Part shown: positions 10,073 to 21,191 of the stretch, piece by piece | How the letters are laid out: the number at the start of each line of letters is the position of its first letter | Numbering within the stretch: position 1 is the first letter of the stretch | Source: Ipomoea triloba | Taxonomy: Eukaryota > Streptophyta > Magnoliopsida > Solanales > Convolvulaceae | Direction of reading: 5' to 3' | Assembly: GCF_003576645.1 (NCBI RefSeq) | Contig: NC_044923.1 | Coordinates: 10,392,797 to 10,456,796 of the forward strand | DNA length: 64,000 nucleotides | The notes under the pieces: generated by a model | The model's input: the letters and a program-made list of their open reading frames with translations, nothing else | The model's database searches: none | What the model was told of the DNA's origin: nothing | Program-made: the position numbers and the translations under genes

Positions 10073-10815
10073 CCGCCACTTTTCCGCGCTGGACGCACGG
10101 GTGGACGCACGCTGGACGCGCGTCCACTGGGGCGTCCACTGCGCGTCCACTGCGTTTCTGCTGCGTTTCTGCTGCACAGACTTCAACTTCAGAGAGCTGC
10201 TTGGTGGACGCGCGCGTCCACTGCGCGTCCACAGCAGACTGTTGTTCTGCTGTGCGAGAATCAGAGAGCGAAAAGTTGGACACAAGGGTGGACGCATGGT
10301 GGACGCGCGTCCACTGGGCGTCCACTGGGCGTCCATGGTGTATTTCGCACTCCAACTTCGACTCGTGAATCCTTCTTCAAAATCTAGCCATTTTCTGCCT
10401 TTTTGCCCATCTTTTTACCTACAAAATGATTAACCAAGTGTGGNCCGCCACTTTTCCGCGCTGGACGCACGGGTGGACGCACGCTGGACGCGCGTCCACT
10501 GGGGCGTCCACTGCGCGTCCACTGCGTTTCTGCTGCGTTTCTGCTGCACAGACTTCAACTTCAGAGAGCTGCTTGGTGGACGCGCGCGTCCACTGCGCGT
10601 CCACAGCAGACTGTTGTTCTGCTGTGCGAGAATCAGAGAGCGAAAAGTTGGACACAAGGGTGGACGCATGGTGGACGCGCGTCCACTGGGCGTCCACTGG
10701 GCGTCCATGGTGTATTTCGCACTCCAACTTCGACTCGTGAATCCTTCTTCAAAATCTAGCCATTTTCTGCCTTTTTGCCCATCTTTTTCCCTACAAAATG
10801 ATTAACCAAGTGTGG
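10073..10815. repeat. 371-bp direct duplication across a single N
   Basis: Positions 10073-10443 and 10445-10815 are the same sequence apart from one visible substitution ('tttttacctac' versus 'tttttccctac'), separated by one N at 10444. This is most simply an unmerged contig overlap, not a biological tandem. Confidence 0.9.
10089..10345. promoter_or_regulatory. Array of GGACGC/GCGTCC palindromes in LTR U3
   Basis: About ten GGACGC or GCGTCC hexamers occur in 250 bp. Several are joined as the dyad TGGACGCGCGTCCA (10113-10126 and near 10300) or the longer TGGACGCGCGCGTCCA (about 10204). On the minus strand the array lies between the LTR start (10943) and the TATA-like ATTTAAAAGGGG (about 10055), which is the enhancer position of a U3 region. 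The open frames here are a by-product of the repeated GC-rich words. Confidence 0.7.
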
Positions 10816-10943
10816 AACGGGGTCCAATGGCAATATGAAGCATTCTAACGCAATAAAGGGACAAATCAAACACAAAAGCTACGAATTGTGCACTAGACGA
10901 TCCGATAACAACCTTATAAAGATGGCATCTTTTGCACTTATCA

Positions 10944-10990
10944 AACTTTCCACACTTTAAACCTTGCTTGTCCTCAAGCAAGCTATCATT
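10944..10990 (-). promoter_or_regulatory. Polypurine tract region of Athila-type element
   Basis: On the minus strand the text reads 'gcttgaggacaagcaagg' then 'tttaaagtgtggaaagtt', directly followed by the LTR start TGATAAG. The phrase 'gaggacaagcaa...agtgtgg' next to TGATAA is a hallmark of the plus-strand priming site of Athila/Tat-like elements, and element C has it at 42694-42725. Confidence 0.8.
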
Positions 10991-11412
10991 GAATCAAGCA
11001 CACATAAGTGAAAAAGATGCCACAACTTTGATATTCAAGCAAGCTAAGACACAAGAATGATGCATACATTTGAAATCAATACATTCCTTAAGCTATCATG
11101 AAAATGTGTTCTTAAACAATCCTTCGATTCTCAATAACGACTATCCCAAGAACAAAAATCCTTTGGTAAAAATAAAGCATTTAGATTACTTCCAATTGTC
11201 ATACGAGTCAAGCATGCAATCCAATAAAGGGTTCACCAACCATTTAAAGCGGGCCACTAGTCGAGCCAACTAGTGGGACCGATGTGCACAAACCAAACCT
11301 ATTAGACCACCCTTATAACCTCAAGCCCCCTAGATTCTAGCGTGATAAACAAAAAGGCTTTAAGGTTATCTACTACCCCTCAAGACCGACCATCGGGCTA
11401 CCCGATCTCACA
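10991..11412 (-). mobile_element. 3' untranslated internal region of Athila-type element
   Basis: Non-coding internal DNA between the env-like ORF and the polypurine tract. It is closely matched by 23265-23942 next to the second LTR, including 'cgagccaactagtgggaccg'. It is cut by a single N at 11413, exactly where the other copy goes on into the hairpin repeats, so sequence is missing here. Confidence 0.75.
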
Positions 11413-11413
11413 N

Positions 11414-11989
11414 TTTGATGTATTTGGCACTAGTGTAAGAAGGTCTCCAAGCTACCCCTTGTCTAGCAATGCCCCACCAAAATAAGTCGGGTTGATGCTC
11501 ATTAGGGAAGTCGTCCACAAGATTTGCATACCATCCTTGATCTTGGTCATGCAACGTGTAGAATCCTAGTAAATTACCAAGCTCATCCGATGAGATGTTG
11601 TATTGTCTATGAAACAACTTGAACTTAATGCTAGGTTGTCTCCGGTTATGCACCCTCTCATTGACTTCCAACGTAGAAATGAACTCCCTAACTATAGGGA
11701 CATATGTAGCATCCCTCCAACTACAAATGTGACTCCAAAAAGGTTGTGAGGTCATCCTTTCAAACTCTCCCTGAATGCCTAAGACGGCTAAGACCGGAGC
11801 TTCTATGTAGCTCCATTCGGTGATTTGCTTGTCTCGGAAGTGCCTATACCTAAAGAGGTCCTCCACCTCAATCATGAGGCCTCGGTGTGCAACTTCCATA
11901 ACCGGGGCTTCCCCTTCTTCACTTGACGTGTCCTCATTAGGCCTTCTACTAGGCTCACCCCTTTCAAGGGTGTGCCTAGGCACCATCAT
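11414..11989 (-). pseudogene. Athila-type env-like / ORF-1-like protein, partial
   Basis: An open frame of about 192 codons runs from an ATG at 11989 until the N at 11413, so the C-terminus is missing. Features include an acidic N-terminus (residues about 15-35), a segment ITEWSYIEAPVLAVLGI, and the motif FKLFHRQYNISSDELGNLLG with FY following. That last motif resembles the FRLF...LSLxEFxxxLGFY pattern of the Athila ORF-1 protein family (PF03078 as I remember it). It lies downstream of integrase on the same strand, the place where Athila elements carry their extra, env-like ORF. There is no clear transmembrane segment in the part present. An N at 11997 lies 8 bases upstream of the start codon, so the true start may be further upstream. 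Assignment is by motif resemblance only. Confidence 0.55.
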
Positions 11990-11997
11990 TTCAGCCN

Positions 11998-12560
11998 CCT
12001 TTTTTATATCAACAAAACAATGCTAATCTTGTTCCATATTATCTATTCATGTCAAAGTTCAAAAAGCCCCAAATTTGTGAAACTAGTAAACAAAAATTTC
12101 AATTAAGCATAATGCAAAGTCAAGAATCACAAATTGGTTCCATACAAACTCTCGATTAGCATCTAATTTCATTTATCAACCATTAATTTCAACATTTGAA
12201 GCACAATTATTCAAACCCAAATTTTTCCACCATTAAAGTAGGTTTTCAAGCTTTTTTTTCTTTTTTTTCAACATTCAAATTCATGCTTTAACCATACAAA
12301 TTGCAATTAAAACTCATAAGCATGCTCATTAGAATTCAAGGAATCAAATTCTAACAACAACAAGCAATGCAATTGACAAAGCAAGAATTCCCAATTTCAA
12401 GTTTATAATAATGGTGAAAGCTTAAAAAAATAGGGTTGAAGAGGATGCACATACCTTGACTTTGTTGTAGAGATGTTGTACAAAAATGAAAGCTTGATCT
12501 TTTTGCCTTAGATTAACTTTGGAACTTGAAAGACTTACTTGGGGATTTTTGGAGTGGTGT
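11998..12560 (-). other. Non-coding spacer upstream of the env-like ORF
   Basis: AT-rich, no open frame of note. It includes pyrimidine runs (12247-12270) and lies between the pol 3' end with its GC-rich array and the env-like ORF. Spacers of this kind are usual between pol and the third ORF of Athila elements. Confidence 0.5.
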
Positions 12561-12604
12561 TCATCCGCTAGAATGAAGAAGAAAGGGGAGAATTTGCTTT
12601 AAAA

Positions 12605-12975
12605 CCCTTGGTTTCGTCCGCTGAATCGCCCAGATTGACCCGTCGGACGCGATCCGGATGCGCGTCCGGAGGGCGTCCACATTTAATTTCTCCTTTTCTG
12701 GAATTGTCGTAGCGTCGGACGCGGGTCGGACGCGGGTCGGACGCGTCCGTCCGACTGGCGTCCGCTGTTCCTTCTTCGTTCGGCAAATAGCGGGCGAATT
12801 CCGGACGAATTCGTCTGATCGGCGTCCGCTATCACGGTCTTGGAACCTGCTTCGCGTTCTGATGGACGCGGGTCGGACGCGCGTCAGCCTCGCGTCCATC
12901 AGAGCGCACTCTGATGTTTCGAACCCAGCCATTGGGCGCGGACCGGACGCGCGTTCGGTCTGGCGTCCAGGCTCA
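12605..12975. promoter_or_regulatory. Second GGACGC/GCGTCC palindrome array, between pol and env-like ORF
   Basis: More than a dozen GGACGC or GCGTCC hexamers with variants such as ggtcggacgcg and tcggacgcgtccgtccga. On the minus strand the array is followed by a TATA-like TTTTAAAGC (about 12597-12605). This repeats the order array, AT-box, downstream ORF that the LTRs show. The 155-codon Arg/Pro-rich open frame across it is a composition artefact. Confidence 0.6.
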
Positions 12976-13164
12976 CTTTTTCGCCAATTTGACTTGTTCT
13001 CTTTCTTCTTCGGTCTTCGTGACTTCACCTGTTATGGCCCTGCAAAAACATACTATATCTAAAGGAAAAACATGTAAGATAAGGCATTAAAAGTAAAAGT
13101 AACCTCGGGATGCCTTCCGAGAAGCGCTACGTTTAACGTCTTTAGCCCGACGTTCGTGTAAGCT

Positions 13165-13767
13165 TCAATTTTCCATTCGAGTCAAAAGCAAGGTAGCCAC
13201 CTCGCGTGGTTTCATTCCTCCAAAGTACTTTTTGACTTGATGACCATTGACTTTGAATTCTCCTTTTTCCGGATGTGCGATTTGAATAGTTCCATATGGA
13301 AAAACTTTCGTGACCGTGAATGGACCGGACCATCTTGACTTCAGTTTTCCTGGAAAGAGTTTGAGTCTTGAATTAAAGAATAACACTTGGTCTCCTTCTC
13401 GGAATTCTCTCCCCTTTTTGATGTGCCGATCATGATAAAGCTTAGTGCGTTCTTTGTAGGCTCGGGAATTTTCATACGACATTAACCTCCATTCTTCTAA
13501 CTCGTCTAGTTGCCGTAGTCTCTCACGCCCCGCAAGGTCCATATCGCTATTCAGTTTCTTAATGGCCCAATAGGCTTTGTGTTCGATTTCGACGGGTAAG
13601 TGACAGGCTTTCCCATATACAAGTCTAAAAGGTGTTGTTCCAATCGGAGTCTTGTAGGCGGTTCTAAATGCCCACAGAGCATCATCTAAACGATCGGGCC
13701 AATCCTTTCTGTGGATTCCAACCGTTTTTTCTAGAATTGCTTTAATATCGCGGTTAGCGTTCTCCAC
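13165..13767 (-). CDS. Integrase C-terminal part of the Athila-type polyprotein
   Basis: A 200-codon frame carrying the end of the integrase core, with the third catalytic acidic residue region (E of the [13 protein letters not shown] segment, at its very start). Then come the typical gypsy integrase C-terminal motifs [32 protein letters not shown], the [12 protein letters not shown] chromodomain-like region and [14 protein letters not shown]. It is the continuation of the upstream frame at 13754-15337 but is one base out of register. The switch occurs at a run of eight C on the plus strand (about 13799-13806). The same run length appears in the duplicate at 15452-15459, so it is either a real inactivating indel or a shared homopolymer error. 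The ATG at 13767 is internal, not a genuine start. Confidence 0.85.
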   Translation of the reverse strand: MENANRDIKAILEKTVGIHRKDWPDRLDDALWAFRTAYKTPIGTTPFRLVYGKACHLPVEIEHKAYWAIKKLNSDMDLAGRERLRQLDELEEWRLMSYENSRAYKERTKLYHDRHIKKGREFREGDQVLFFNSRLKLFPGKLKSRWSGPFTVTKVFPYGTIQIAHPEKGEFKVNGHQVKKYFGGMKPREVATLLLTRMEN

Positions 13768-15355
13768 TTGGCCACTGGTTTGGGGGTGGTACGGAACTCC
13801 CCCCCCTGTGTTGCACTCCGTATTTGGCCAACATCTTTTCCATCAACGCATTCCTAAAGTGTGTGCCCCGGTCGCTGATTATGACTCTGGGCACTCCAAA
13901 CCTCGTAAACAATTTCTTTAGAAAGTTGATCACACTTCTAGCGTCATTGCTTCGTAAGGCTTGTGCCTCTACCCATTTTGACAGATAATCGATTGCAACC
14001 AAGATGTACTTAAATCCTTTCGAACTCGGGAACGGTCCCACGAAATCGATGCCCCAGATGTCGAAAACCTCACATGCCAAGATATATGTTTGAGGCATCT
14101 CGTTCCTTGCGGTAATGTTTCCAACCCTTTGACACCGATCACAATTTGAAACACAAATTTGAGCATCTCTAAACAACGAGGGCCAATAGAAGCCCGCCTC
14201 GAGAACTTTCCTGGCAGTTCTATTGCTCGAATAATGACCCCCGGTCGGCCCGGCATGACAGTGTCCCATGATTTCCAATCCCTCTTGCCCCGCAACACAT
14301 CTTCGAATTACTTGATCTGCGCATACCCGGAACAAGTAGGGGTTGTCCCAAAAATAATGCCTACTTTCTGCTAAGAATTTTCTCTTTTGGTGCACATCAA
14401 AATAATTCGGGATAACTCCTCCTACAACATAGTTTGCGATATCTGCGTACCACGGTACATCATCAAATTTTAACAATTTTTCCTCTGGAAACAGTTCTAA
14501 GATGCTAGTGCTCTCTTCCCCTAAGTTTGGATTCTCTATTCTCGAAAGATGGTCTGCGGCTTCGTTCTCTTTTCCTTTCTTATCCTTGATTTCTATATCA
14601 AACTCTTGAAGCAATAAAATCCATCTACTTAGTCTGGGTTTCGCCTCGGCTTTCGACATCAAGTATCTAAGGGCCGCGTGGTCCGTAAATACTATAATCT
14701 TGGATAAGAGCAGGTAGGATCTAAACTTGTCTAAGCCGAATATCACCGCTAACAACTCTTTCTCAGTAGTAGTGTAATTTTGTTGGGTCTTATCTAATGT
14801 CTTGCTTGCAAACGCTATTGGTTGGAAGTGTTTTTCCTTCCTTTGCCCCAACACGACTCCTACTGAAAATCCACTAGCGTCGCACATCATTTCGAATGGA
14901 AGGTTCCAATCGGGTCCAACTAAGATCAGTGCTCTCACTAGTTTCTCCTTAAGGGTTTTGAATGCAACTAAACAGTCCTCTCCAAATTCGAACTCTATAT
15001 CTTTCTCTAGGAGTTTGGTCAATGGTCTAGCAACTTTGGAAAAATCTTTTATAAAGCGTCGGTAAAAACCGACGTGACCTAGGAAACTTCTTAAACTTGT
15101 GACGGAGTTTGGAGGTGGCAGGGTGTCAATCACGGAGGTTTTGGCTTTTTCTACCTCAATACCTTTGTTCGAAACTTTATGACCCAACACAATGCCCTCC
15201 TCTACCATATAGTAGCACTTTTCCCAACTAAGTGCTAGGTTTACTTCTAGACATCGCTTGAGGACTTTTTCTAGATTATTCAAGCACTCGTCATAGGTTT
15301 CTCCCCAAATTGTGAAATCGTCCATGAACACCTCCATGAACTCCCCAATATACTC
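13704..15355. repeat. 1,652-bp duplication of pol, copy A
   Basis: Positions 13704-15355 equal 15357-17008, separated by the single N at 15356, with no difference noticed by eye. This is most simply the same locus assembled twice. Only copy A continues into the integrase C-terminus and 3' region. Confidence 0.9.
13754..15337 (-). CDS. RT (C-terminal part), RNase H and integrase core of the Athila-type element (copy A)
   Basis: A 527-codon frame beginning at an internal Met just before the RT catalytic FMDD. Domains in order: end of RT ([37 protein letters not shown]), RNase H ([35 protein letters not shown]), the HHCC zinc-binding part of integrase ([13 protein letters not shown] ... CDRCQR), and the integrase core with the first two catalytic Asp residues (GIDFVGP and ISDRGTHF). 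It runs out of frame after KYGVQHRGG at the eight-C run. It duplicates the C-terminal third of the 15407-21016 frame and is probably the same gene segment. A true single-copy polyprotein would use this copy for its 3' end. Confidence 0.85.
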   Translation of the reverse strand: MEVFMDDFTIWGETYDECLNNLEKVLKRCLEVNLALSWEKCYYMVEEGIVLGHKVSNKGIEVEKAKTSVIDTLPPPNSVTSLRSFLGHVGFYRRFIKDFSKVARPLTKLLEKDIEFEFGEDCLVAFKTLKEKLVRALILVGPDWNLPFEMMCDASGFSVGVVLGQRKEKHFQPIAFASKTLDKTQQNYTTTEKELLAVIFGLDKFRSYLLLSKIIVFTDHAALRYLMSKAEAKPRLSRWILLLQEFDIEIKDKKGKENEAADHLSRIENPNLGEESTSILELFPEEKLLKFDDVPWYADIANYVVGGVIPNYFDVHQKRKFLAESRHYFWDNPYLFRVCADQVIRRCVAGQEGLEIMGHCHAGPTGGHYSSNRTARKVLEAGFYWPSLFRDAQICVSNCDRCQRVGNITARNEMPQTYILACEVFDIWGIDFVGPFPSSKGFKYILVAIDYLSKWVEAQALRSNDARSVINFLKKLFTRFGVPRVIISDRGTHFRNALMEKMLAKYGVQHRGGSSVPPPNQWPSGER

Positions 15356-15356
15356 N

Positions 15357-17068
15357 CCTTTCTGTGGATTCCAACCGTTTTTTCTAGAATTGCTTTAATA
15401 TCGCGGTTAGCGTTCTCCACTTGGCCACTGGTTTGGGGGTGGTACGGAACTCCCCCCCCTGTGTTGCACTCCGTATTTGGCCAACATCTTTTCCATCAAC
15501 GCATTCCTAAAGTGTGTGCCCCGGTCGCTGATTATGACTCTGGGCACTCCAAACCTCGTAAACAATTTCTTTAGAAAGTTGATCACACTTCTAGCGTCAT
15601 TGCTTCGTAAGGCTTGTGCCTCTACCCATTTTGACAGATAATCGATTGCAACCAAGATGTACTTAAATCCTTTCGAACTCGGGAACGGTCCCACGAAATC
15701 GATGCCCCAGATGTCGAAAACCTCACATGCCAAGATATATGTTTGAGGCATCTCGTTCCTTGCGGTAATGTTTCCAACCCTTTGACACCGATCACAATTT
15801 GAAACACAAATTTGAGCATCTCTAAACAACGAGGGCCAATAGAAGCCCGCCTCGAGAACTTTCCTGGCAGTTCTATTGCTCGAATAATGACCCCCGGTCG
15901 GCCCGGCATGACAGTGTCCCATGATTTCCAATCCCTCTTGCCCCGCAACACATCTTCGAATTACTTGATCTGCGCATACCCGGAACAAGTAGGGGTTGTC
16001 CCAAAAATAATGCCTACTTTCTGCTAAGAATTTTCTCTTTTGGTGCACATCAAAATAATTCGGGATAACTCCTCCTACAACATAGTTTGCGATATCTGCG
16101 TACCACGGTACATCATCAAATTTTAACAATTTTTCCTCTGGAAACAGTTCTAAGATGCTAGTGCTCTCTTCCCCTAAGTTTGGATTCTCTATTCTCGAAA
16201 GATGGTCTGCGGCTTCGTTCTCTTTTCCTTTCTTATCCTTGATTTCTATATCAAACTCTTGAAGCAATAAAATCCATCTACTTAGTCTGGGTTTCGCCTC
16301 GGCTTTCGACATCAAGTATCTAAGGGCCGCGTGGTCCGTAAATACTATAATCTTGGATAAGAGCAGGTAGGATCTAAACTTGTCTAAGCCGAATATCACC
16401 GCTAACAACTCTTTCTCAGTAGTAGTGTAATTTTGTTGGGTCTTATCTAATGTCTTGCTTGCAAACGCTATTGGTTGGAAGTGTTTTTCCTTCCTTTGCC
16501 CCAACACGACTCCTACTGAAAATCCACTAGCGTCGCACATCATTTCGAATGGAAGGTTCCAATCGGGTCCAACTAAGATCAGTGCTCTCACTAGTTTCTC
16601 CTTAAGGGTTTTGAATGCAACTAAACAGTCCTCTCCAAATTCGAACTCTATATCTTTCTCTAGGAGTTTGGTCAATGGTCTAGCAACTTTGGAAAAATCT
16701 TTTATAAAGCGTCGGTAAAAACCGACGTGACCTAGGAAACTTCTTAAACTTGTGACGGAGTTTGGAGGTGGCAGGGTGTCAATCACGGAGGTTTTGGCTT
16801 TTTCTACCTCAATACCTTTGTTCGAAACTTTATGACCCAACACAATGCCCTCCTCTACCATATAGTAGCACTTTTCCCAACTAAGTGCTAGGTTTACTTC
16901 TAGACATCGCTTGAGGACTTTTTCTAGATTATTCAAGCACTCGTCATAGGTTTCTCCCCAAATTGTGAAATCGTCCATGAACACCTCCATGAACTCCCCA
17001 ATATACTCNGTTTCTCCCCAAATTGTGAAATCGTCCATGAACACCTCCATGAACTCCCCAATATACTC
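15357..17068. repeat. Duplication of pol, copy B, plus a 59-bp overlap
   Basis: Copy B of the 1,652-bp duplication covers 15357-17008. A second joint at N 17009 repeats 59 bp (16950-17008 equals 17010-17068), which contains the RT FMDD motif. Both joints have single Ns. Confidence 0.9.
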
Positions 17069-20000
17069 CTCAAAGATTGCCAGCATGCACCTCATGAAGG
17101 TCGCTGGCGCATTGCATAAGCCGAACGGCATGCGTCGGTATGCGAAGGTACCCATAGGACAAGTAAAGGTGGTTTTCTCTTGGTCCTCTAACGCTACGGG
17201 TATTTGAAAGTATCCGCTCATACCATCTAAGAAACAGTAATAGGCATGTCCGCTCACCTTCTCAACCATCTGATCAATGAAGGGCAACGGGAAGTGGTCC
17301 TTCCTAGTGGCGTCATTTAGTCTCCTATAATCTATACATACTCGCCACCCCGTTACGCTTCTTGTAGGAATTAGTTCGTCTTTGTCATTTTTCACTACAG
17401 TTATTCCTCCTTTCTTCGGCACTACGTGGGTAGGACTCACCCACGCACTATCAGAAATTGGATATATCATTCCTACATCCATAAGTCTTACTACTTCGTT
17501 CTTTACCACTTCTGTCATGTTTGGATTCAACCTCCTTTGGGGTTGGGCTACAGGTTTCACATTTTCTTCTAGTAAGATCTTATGTGTGCACATACTAGGA
17601 CTTATACCTTTTAGGTCTTGTAACTTCCACCCTATTGCTCCTTTATATTTTCCTAGCAAGTTCACAAGCTTGTCTTGTTGATTTTTATCTAATTTTGATG
17701 AGATAACTACCGGTAGGGTCGAATTTTCTCCTAAGAAGGCATATTGTAGACTATCCGGTAAAGTTTTAAGTTCACTCTTTACTTCTTTCTCTTCTACTAT
17801 ATTCTTTTTCTCATTTAACTTCTCATCATGCAACAAATCATCCCCGTCATTTTCATCCGTTACCTCCTCAACTTCACCAATCAAATCATGAATATATACA
17901 GCATCATCAATACAATCATCAAAGAAATTTACAAATTCAATATCATTCATTTCACAAACATTCTCATCAATATGTATATCATCATCACCACACACTATGT
18001 CATGTAAAGATTCATCATTCTCATTGATTGAAGCATCATTATCGAAAGTGAAAGATTCAAGGTCGTCATTACTATCCAAAACTTTTAAGAGGGCGTCATC
18101 CTTTAGTTTACCCACAAGATTAGGGTAAATAGCATTAACGTGCTCATGGAAATCATCAACGAAGTAGCACGCATCATCTGTCGTCATCGGGTACTTAGTC
18201 AACTTCGACACGTCGAAGGTAGCACATTCGTCTCCTACCCTTAGAACAAGCTTCCCATTTCCTACATCAATGAGGGCCCGAGCGGTAGCCAAAAACGGCC
18301 TACCTAGAATTAACGGCACCTCTTGATCGGCATCCATGTCAATGATGAAGAAGTCCACAGGAAAGATAAACTTGTCTACCCTCACTAACACATCTTCTAC
18401 AACCCCCTTGGGTTGCTTGATTGATCTATCAGCCAACTGAATACAGATGCGAGTGGGTTTGAGATTGCCCAAGTCCAACTTCTTAAAAAGACAAAAAGGC
18501 ATTATATTTATGCTTGCCCCAGAGTATGCTAGAGCTCTCTTGAACTCGGCTTCGCCAATTTGACAGGGGATGATGAAGCTTCCGGGGTCCGTGAGCTTCT
18601 GTGGTTGATGGCGCACGTAGGCGGAGCATCCCTCCCCCAGCAAAACCGTAGCTGACTCTTCCAGCTTTCTCTTATTAGTGATTAAATCTTTCAAAAACTT
18701 TGCATAACGCGGCATTTGACCCAATGCGTCGAGGAAAGGTACATTGATATGCAATTGTTTTAGAAGCTCAAGGAATTTGTCGTATTGTGTCTTGTCTATG
18801 TTCTTTCTCACCCTCCCGGGAAATGGGAGTGGTGGTTGGTACATTGGTAAATCTACCTTTTCCTTTCCTTTATCTCGAGATTGAGTGGCCTTTGGACTCG
18901 AGGGTAATGGAGAGATTTCCTTCTCTTGCTCCTTGTCTACCTCAATGATCTCTTCGATTTTCTCTTCTTCGATTGGATTCTTGGAGATAGTATTCTTCTT
19001 CAAAGTCGGCTCGGGGAGCTCCTTTCCACTCCGAAGAGTCACGGCTTGCACCCTCTCCCGAGGATTATTCACCGTGGTACTCGGAAGAGTCCCTTGCGGT
19101 CTTTCGGCTAAGGCCTTGGAGTTCTGTGCAACTTGCGTCTCAAAGTGTCTCAATGAAGCATTATTTTCTTGTCTCAAGTTAGAGACCTCTTGTCTTATTG
19201 TGGAAATCTCTTGTCTCAAGTCTTGTTTCCACTCTTGTCTCATATTCGTCACGTCATGCCTTAACTCGCTAAACATTCTCACCATTTTGTCTTCCATGCT
19301 TTCTTTAGGAGCTTCTTCTCTTTGTTGGTTATTTCCTTGATACATAGGTGGTCGGTATGCTCCTCCTTGGTTGGGTCTTGAATTGTATTGGTTGCCCCGA
19401 TTGTCTTGGTACCCTCTATTGTAGTTTGCATTATAACTCGGCCCGCTTTGATTTGGTCTTGGGTTGTATTGATTTTGGGATGGTTGGTTTTGCCATCCTT
19501 GACCTTGACGCCAATTTTGATTATTGTTGCTTCCATAAGTATTGTAGTCATTCGGCCTTTGATATCCTATGGCCTCGACTTGTTCATATGGAACATCCTC
19601 GTAGTTTGACGTGCATTCATGCGCTCCGTGCGCACCTCCACACTTATCGCAATAAAGAGCTAATGTCATGCACGGATTTCCTCTTTGACTTTTATTCATC
19701 TTTTCCAATTGTGCTTGCAGCCTCTTAACTTCATGTCCTAGTGCTTCCACCTTTGCTTGAGATGCGGTGTCGGCACTAACTTCATACAAACCTCCTTTGG
19801 ACTCCCTTTGATTGTACCAATTCCCGGTATTTGATGAAATGGTTCTTATCAATTCTTCTGCGTCTTCGAGACTTGTAGAAACGAAAGATCCTCTAGAAGA
19901 TGAGTCCAAAAGCAATTTACATTCATCGGTGAGACCGGAATAAAACGAGCTAATAACGTCCCATGGATGTAGAACGTCGGGTGGGCATTGATGCTTAAGT

Positions 20001-21016
20001 GTCTTAAACCGTCTCCATGCATCGGCTAAAGTTTCCAACGACCCTTGTTTAAAGTCTTGGATTTGTTTTCTTATTTTCAACGTCTTGGTCAACGGAAAGA
20101 ACTCTTGCATGAACTCTCGATGGAGCTGTTCCCATGATCTAAAGTGATTGTCTACGTGAGAATCAAGCCACCTCGCGTCTTCTCCTATCAACGAAAACGG
20201 GAACATTTTGAGTCTTACGACCTCTTCGGTGACTCCATTTTGACGATACATCCCACACGATCGGATGAATCGGGTGATATGTACGTGTGGATCCTCCGCC
20301 GGTAATCCTCCAAAAGGTTGATTTTGTACTAACGTAATGACGGCGGAATTGATTTGAAAGTTATTGGCTTCAACCGGGGGAATGTAAATAGAGTTGTGGA
20401 CACTAAAGTCGGGAGTCATATAATCCGCTATGGTCCTCCTTTCCTCTCCCCTCGGTTGGTTTCTTGGTATATTTCTTGGTTCATATCTCGGTTCGTTCCT
20501 TCTTGGTCTTTGAGGTTCATAATATTCATCATCATATCGTGGTTCGTAATAAGCATCTCTCCTTTGTCTAGGAGGTTGATGTTGTTGTTGTCTGGGAGGC
20601 ATATCATAGAGAGGGTTATTGAATTGTTCTTGAAAATCCGGTGCATATCTCCTACGTGGTAGTGGTTCGTCATACGCTGCGTTCTCTGGTTGATATTGTG
20701 GTTGGTTGGTCGGTGGTGGTCTTTGTCGAGACTCCTCCCTTTGTGGGGGAGGTGACTCATGGCCATTGGATTGTTCATCTCTAACATTCTCTCTTGGAGT
20801 GTCCGTATCGGTGTGTATTGGTGATTCGTTGGTATTGACATTAGGGATGTTTGCACTAGTAGTTGCCATGTCTTCTTCTTGATCTTTTCGTTGGGATTGT
20901 TGGTCTCTATTGGCCTTCTTTCTCCTCCGATTCAATGCGTAAATCTCCGGATTAAAAGGAAGTAGACCTTCACTCCCTCTAGAGCGAGTGTGCATACAAA
21001 TGCTTTGGTATTTCAA
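15407..21016 (-). CDS. Gag-protease-RT-RNase H-integrase polyprotein, Athila-type Ty3/gypsy
   Basis: A single 1,869-codon frame reads through two assembly joints. Order: basic and Pro/Gln-rich N-terminus; gag (about residues 230-420, with the [20 protein letters not shown] block); zinc-knuckle-like [13 protein letters not shown] (about 454); coiled-coil-like [18 protein letters not shown] (about 590); protease (about 815-920, [13 protein letters not shown] ... [18 protein letters not shown]); RT (about 1190-1340, [26 protein letters not shown]); RNase H; HHCC and integrase core. The start lies 175 bases downstream of the primer site, as expected for gag. Oddities: the protease active-site Asp position is Tyr (codon at 18524-18526), the RT segment [19 protein letters not shown] is present twice because of the N joint at 17009, and the frame ends at the eight-C run. 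The element may therefore be inactive. Family assignment rests on primer site, gene order and the extra ORF. Confidence 0.85.
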   Translation of the reverse strand: MKYQSICMHTRSRGSEGLLPFNPEIYALNRRRKKANRDQQSQRKDQEEDMATTSANIPNVNTNESPIHTDTDTPRENVRDEQSNGHESPPPQREESRQRPPPTNQPQYQPENAAYDEPLPRRRYAPDFQEQFNNPLYDMPPRQQQHQPPRQRRDAYYEPRYDDEYYEPQRPRRNEPRYEPRNIPRNQPRGEERRTIADYMTPDFSVHNSIYIPPVEANNFQINSAVITLVQNQPFGGLPAEDPHVHITRFIRSCGMYRQNGVTEEVVRLKMFPFSLIGEDARWLDSHVDNHFRSWEQLHREFMQEFFPLTKTLKIRKQIQDFKQGSLETLADAWRRFKTLKHQCPPDVLHPWDVISSFYSGLTDECKLLLDSSSRGSFVSTSLEDAEELIRTISSNTGNWYNQRESKGGLYEVSADTASQAKVEALGHEVKRLQAQLEKMNKSQRGNPCMTLALYCDKCGGAHGAHECTSNYEDVPYEQVEAIGYQRPNDYNTYGSNNNQNWRQGQGWQNQPSQNQYNPRPNQSGPSYNANYNRGYQDNRGNQYNSRPNQGGAYRPPMYQGNNQQREEAPKESMEDKMVRMFSELRHDVTNMRQEWKQDLRQEISTIRQEVSNLRQENNASLRHFETQVAQNSKALAERPQGTLPSTTVNNPRERVQAVTLRSGKELPEPTLKKNTISKNPIEEEKIEEIIEVDKEQEKEISPLPSSPKATQSRDKGKEKVDLPMYQPPLPFPGRVRKNIDKTQYDKFLELLKQLHINVPFLDALGQMPRYAKFLKDLITNKRKLEESATVLLGEGCSAYVRHQPQKLTDPGSFIIPCQIGEAEFKRALAYSGASINIMPFCLFKKLDLGNLKPTRICIQLADRSIKQPKGVVEDVLVRVDKFIFPVDFFIIDMDADQEVPLILGRPFLATARALIDVGNGKLVLRVGDECATFDVSKLTKYPMTTDDACYFVDDFHEHVNAIYPNLVGKLKDDALLKVLDSNDDLESFTFDNDASINENDESLHDIVCGDDDIHIDENVCEMNDIEFVNFFDDCIDDAVYIHDLIGEVEEVTDENDGDDLLHDEKLNEKKNIVEEKEVKSELKTLPDSLQYAFLGENSTLPVVISSKLDKNQQDKLVNLLGKYKGAIGWKLQDLKGISPSMCTHKILLEENVKPVAQPQRRLNPNMTEVVKNEVVRLMDVGMIYPISDSAWVSPTHVVPKKGGITVVKNDKDELIPTRSVTGWRVCIDYRRLNDATRKDHFPLPFIDQMVEKVSGHAYYCFLDGMSGYFQIPVALEDQEKTTFTCPMGTFAYRRMPFGLCNAPATFMRCMLAIFEEYIGEFMEVFMDDFTIWGEXEYIGEFMEVFMDDFTIWGETYDECLNNLEKVLKRCLEVNLALSWEKCYYMVEEGIVLGHKVSNKGIEVEKAKTSVIDTLPPPNSVTSLRSFLGHVGFYRRFIKDFSKVARPLTKLLEKDIEFEFGEDCLVAFKTLKEKLVRALILVGPDWNLPFEMMCDASGFSVGVVLGQRKEKHFQPIAFASKTLDKTQQNYTTTEKELLAVIFGLDKFRSYLLLSKIIVFTDHAALRYLMSKAEAKPRLSRWILLLQEFDIEIKDKKGKENEAADHLSRIENPNLGEESTSILELFPEEKLLKFDDVPWYADIANYVVGGVIPNYFDVHQKRKFLAESRHYFWDNPYLFRVCADQVIRRCVAGQEGLEIMGHCHAGPTGGHYSSNRTARKVLEAGFYWPSLFRDAQICVSNCDRCQRVGNITARNEMPQTYILACEVFDIWGIDFVGPFPSSKGFKYILVAIDYLSKWVEAQALRSNDARSVINFLKKLFTRFGVPRVIISDRGTHFRNALMEKMLAKYGVQHRGGSSVPPPNQWPSGER

Positions 21017-21191
21017 ACACTCAAGAACAAGAGAAAGGTTTGCAACTCAAAGTAGCTCAACAAGAAGAGTTAAGTACTAGAAACTATTGATAGTAAAAGG
21101 ACAAAAACAAGTAAAAAGGGACTAGGCTCTCTACTTAAGGAATCTACTCATGCTAATCCACAAAGACTTGCCTAAACAAAACCGTTACCAT

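Larger units (their letters stand above)
9022..10943 (-). mobile_element. 3' LTR of the minus-strand Athila-type element
   Basis: Read on the minus strand the LTR starts TGATAAGTGC directly after a polypurine tract (10944 onward). It ends at about 9022, where 'tgaagggtgtagttttcgcg' aligns with the LTR terminus at 21212. Internal landmarks match the LTR at 21212-23218: 'aaaacgggaagaagttcccg', 'gatttcctaagatacta', the GGACGC array and 'attaaccaagtgtg'. The two LTRs differ at many positions, roughly one in five by eye near the TGATAAGTGC end, which is too many for a simple recent pair. The length is inflated by a 371-bp duplication at the N joint 10444. Confidence 0.8.

Noticed and set aside
10015..10440. 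Arg/Ala-rich proteins encoded by overlapping open frames at 10.0-10.8, 12.6-13.1 and 22.6-23.0 kb
   Set aside because: Open frames exist on both strands and in several phases because GGACGC/GCGTCC repeats lack stop codons. No protein-like domain.
15407..21016. A natural polyprotein with a duplicated reverse transcriptase active site
   Set aside because: The duplicated 19-residue segment and the 1,652-bp duplication coincide exactly with single-N joints, so an assembly origin is far more likely.
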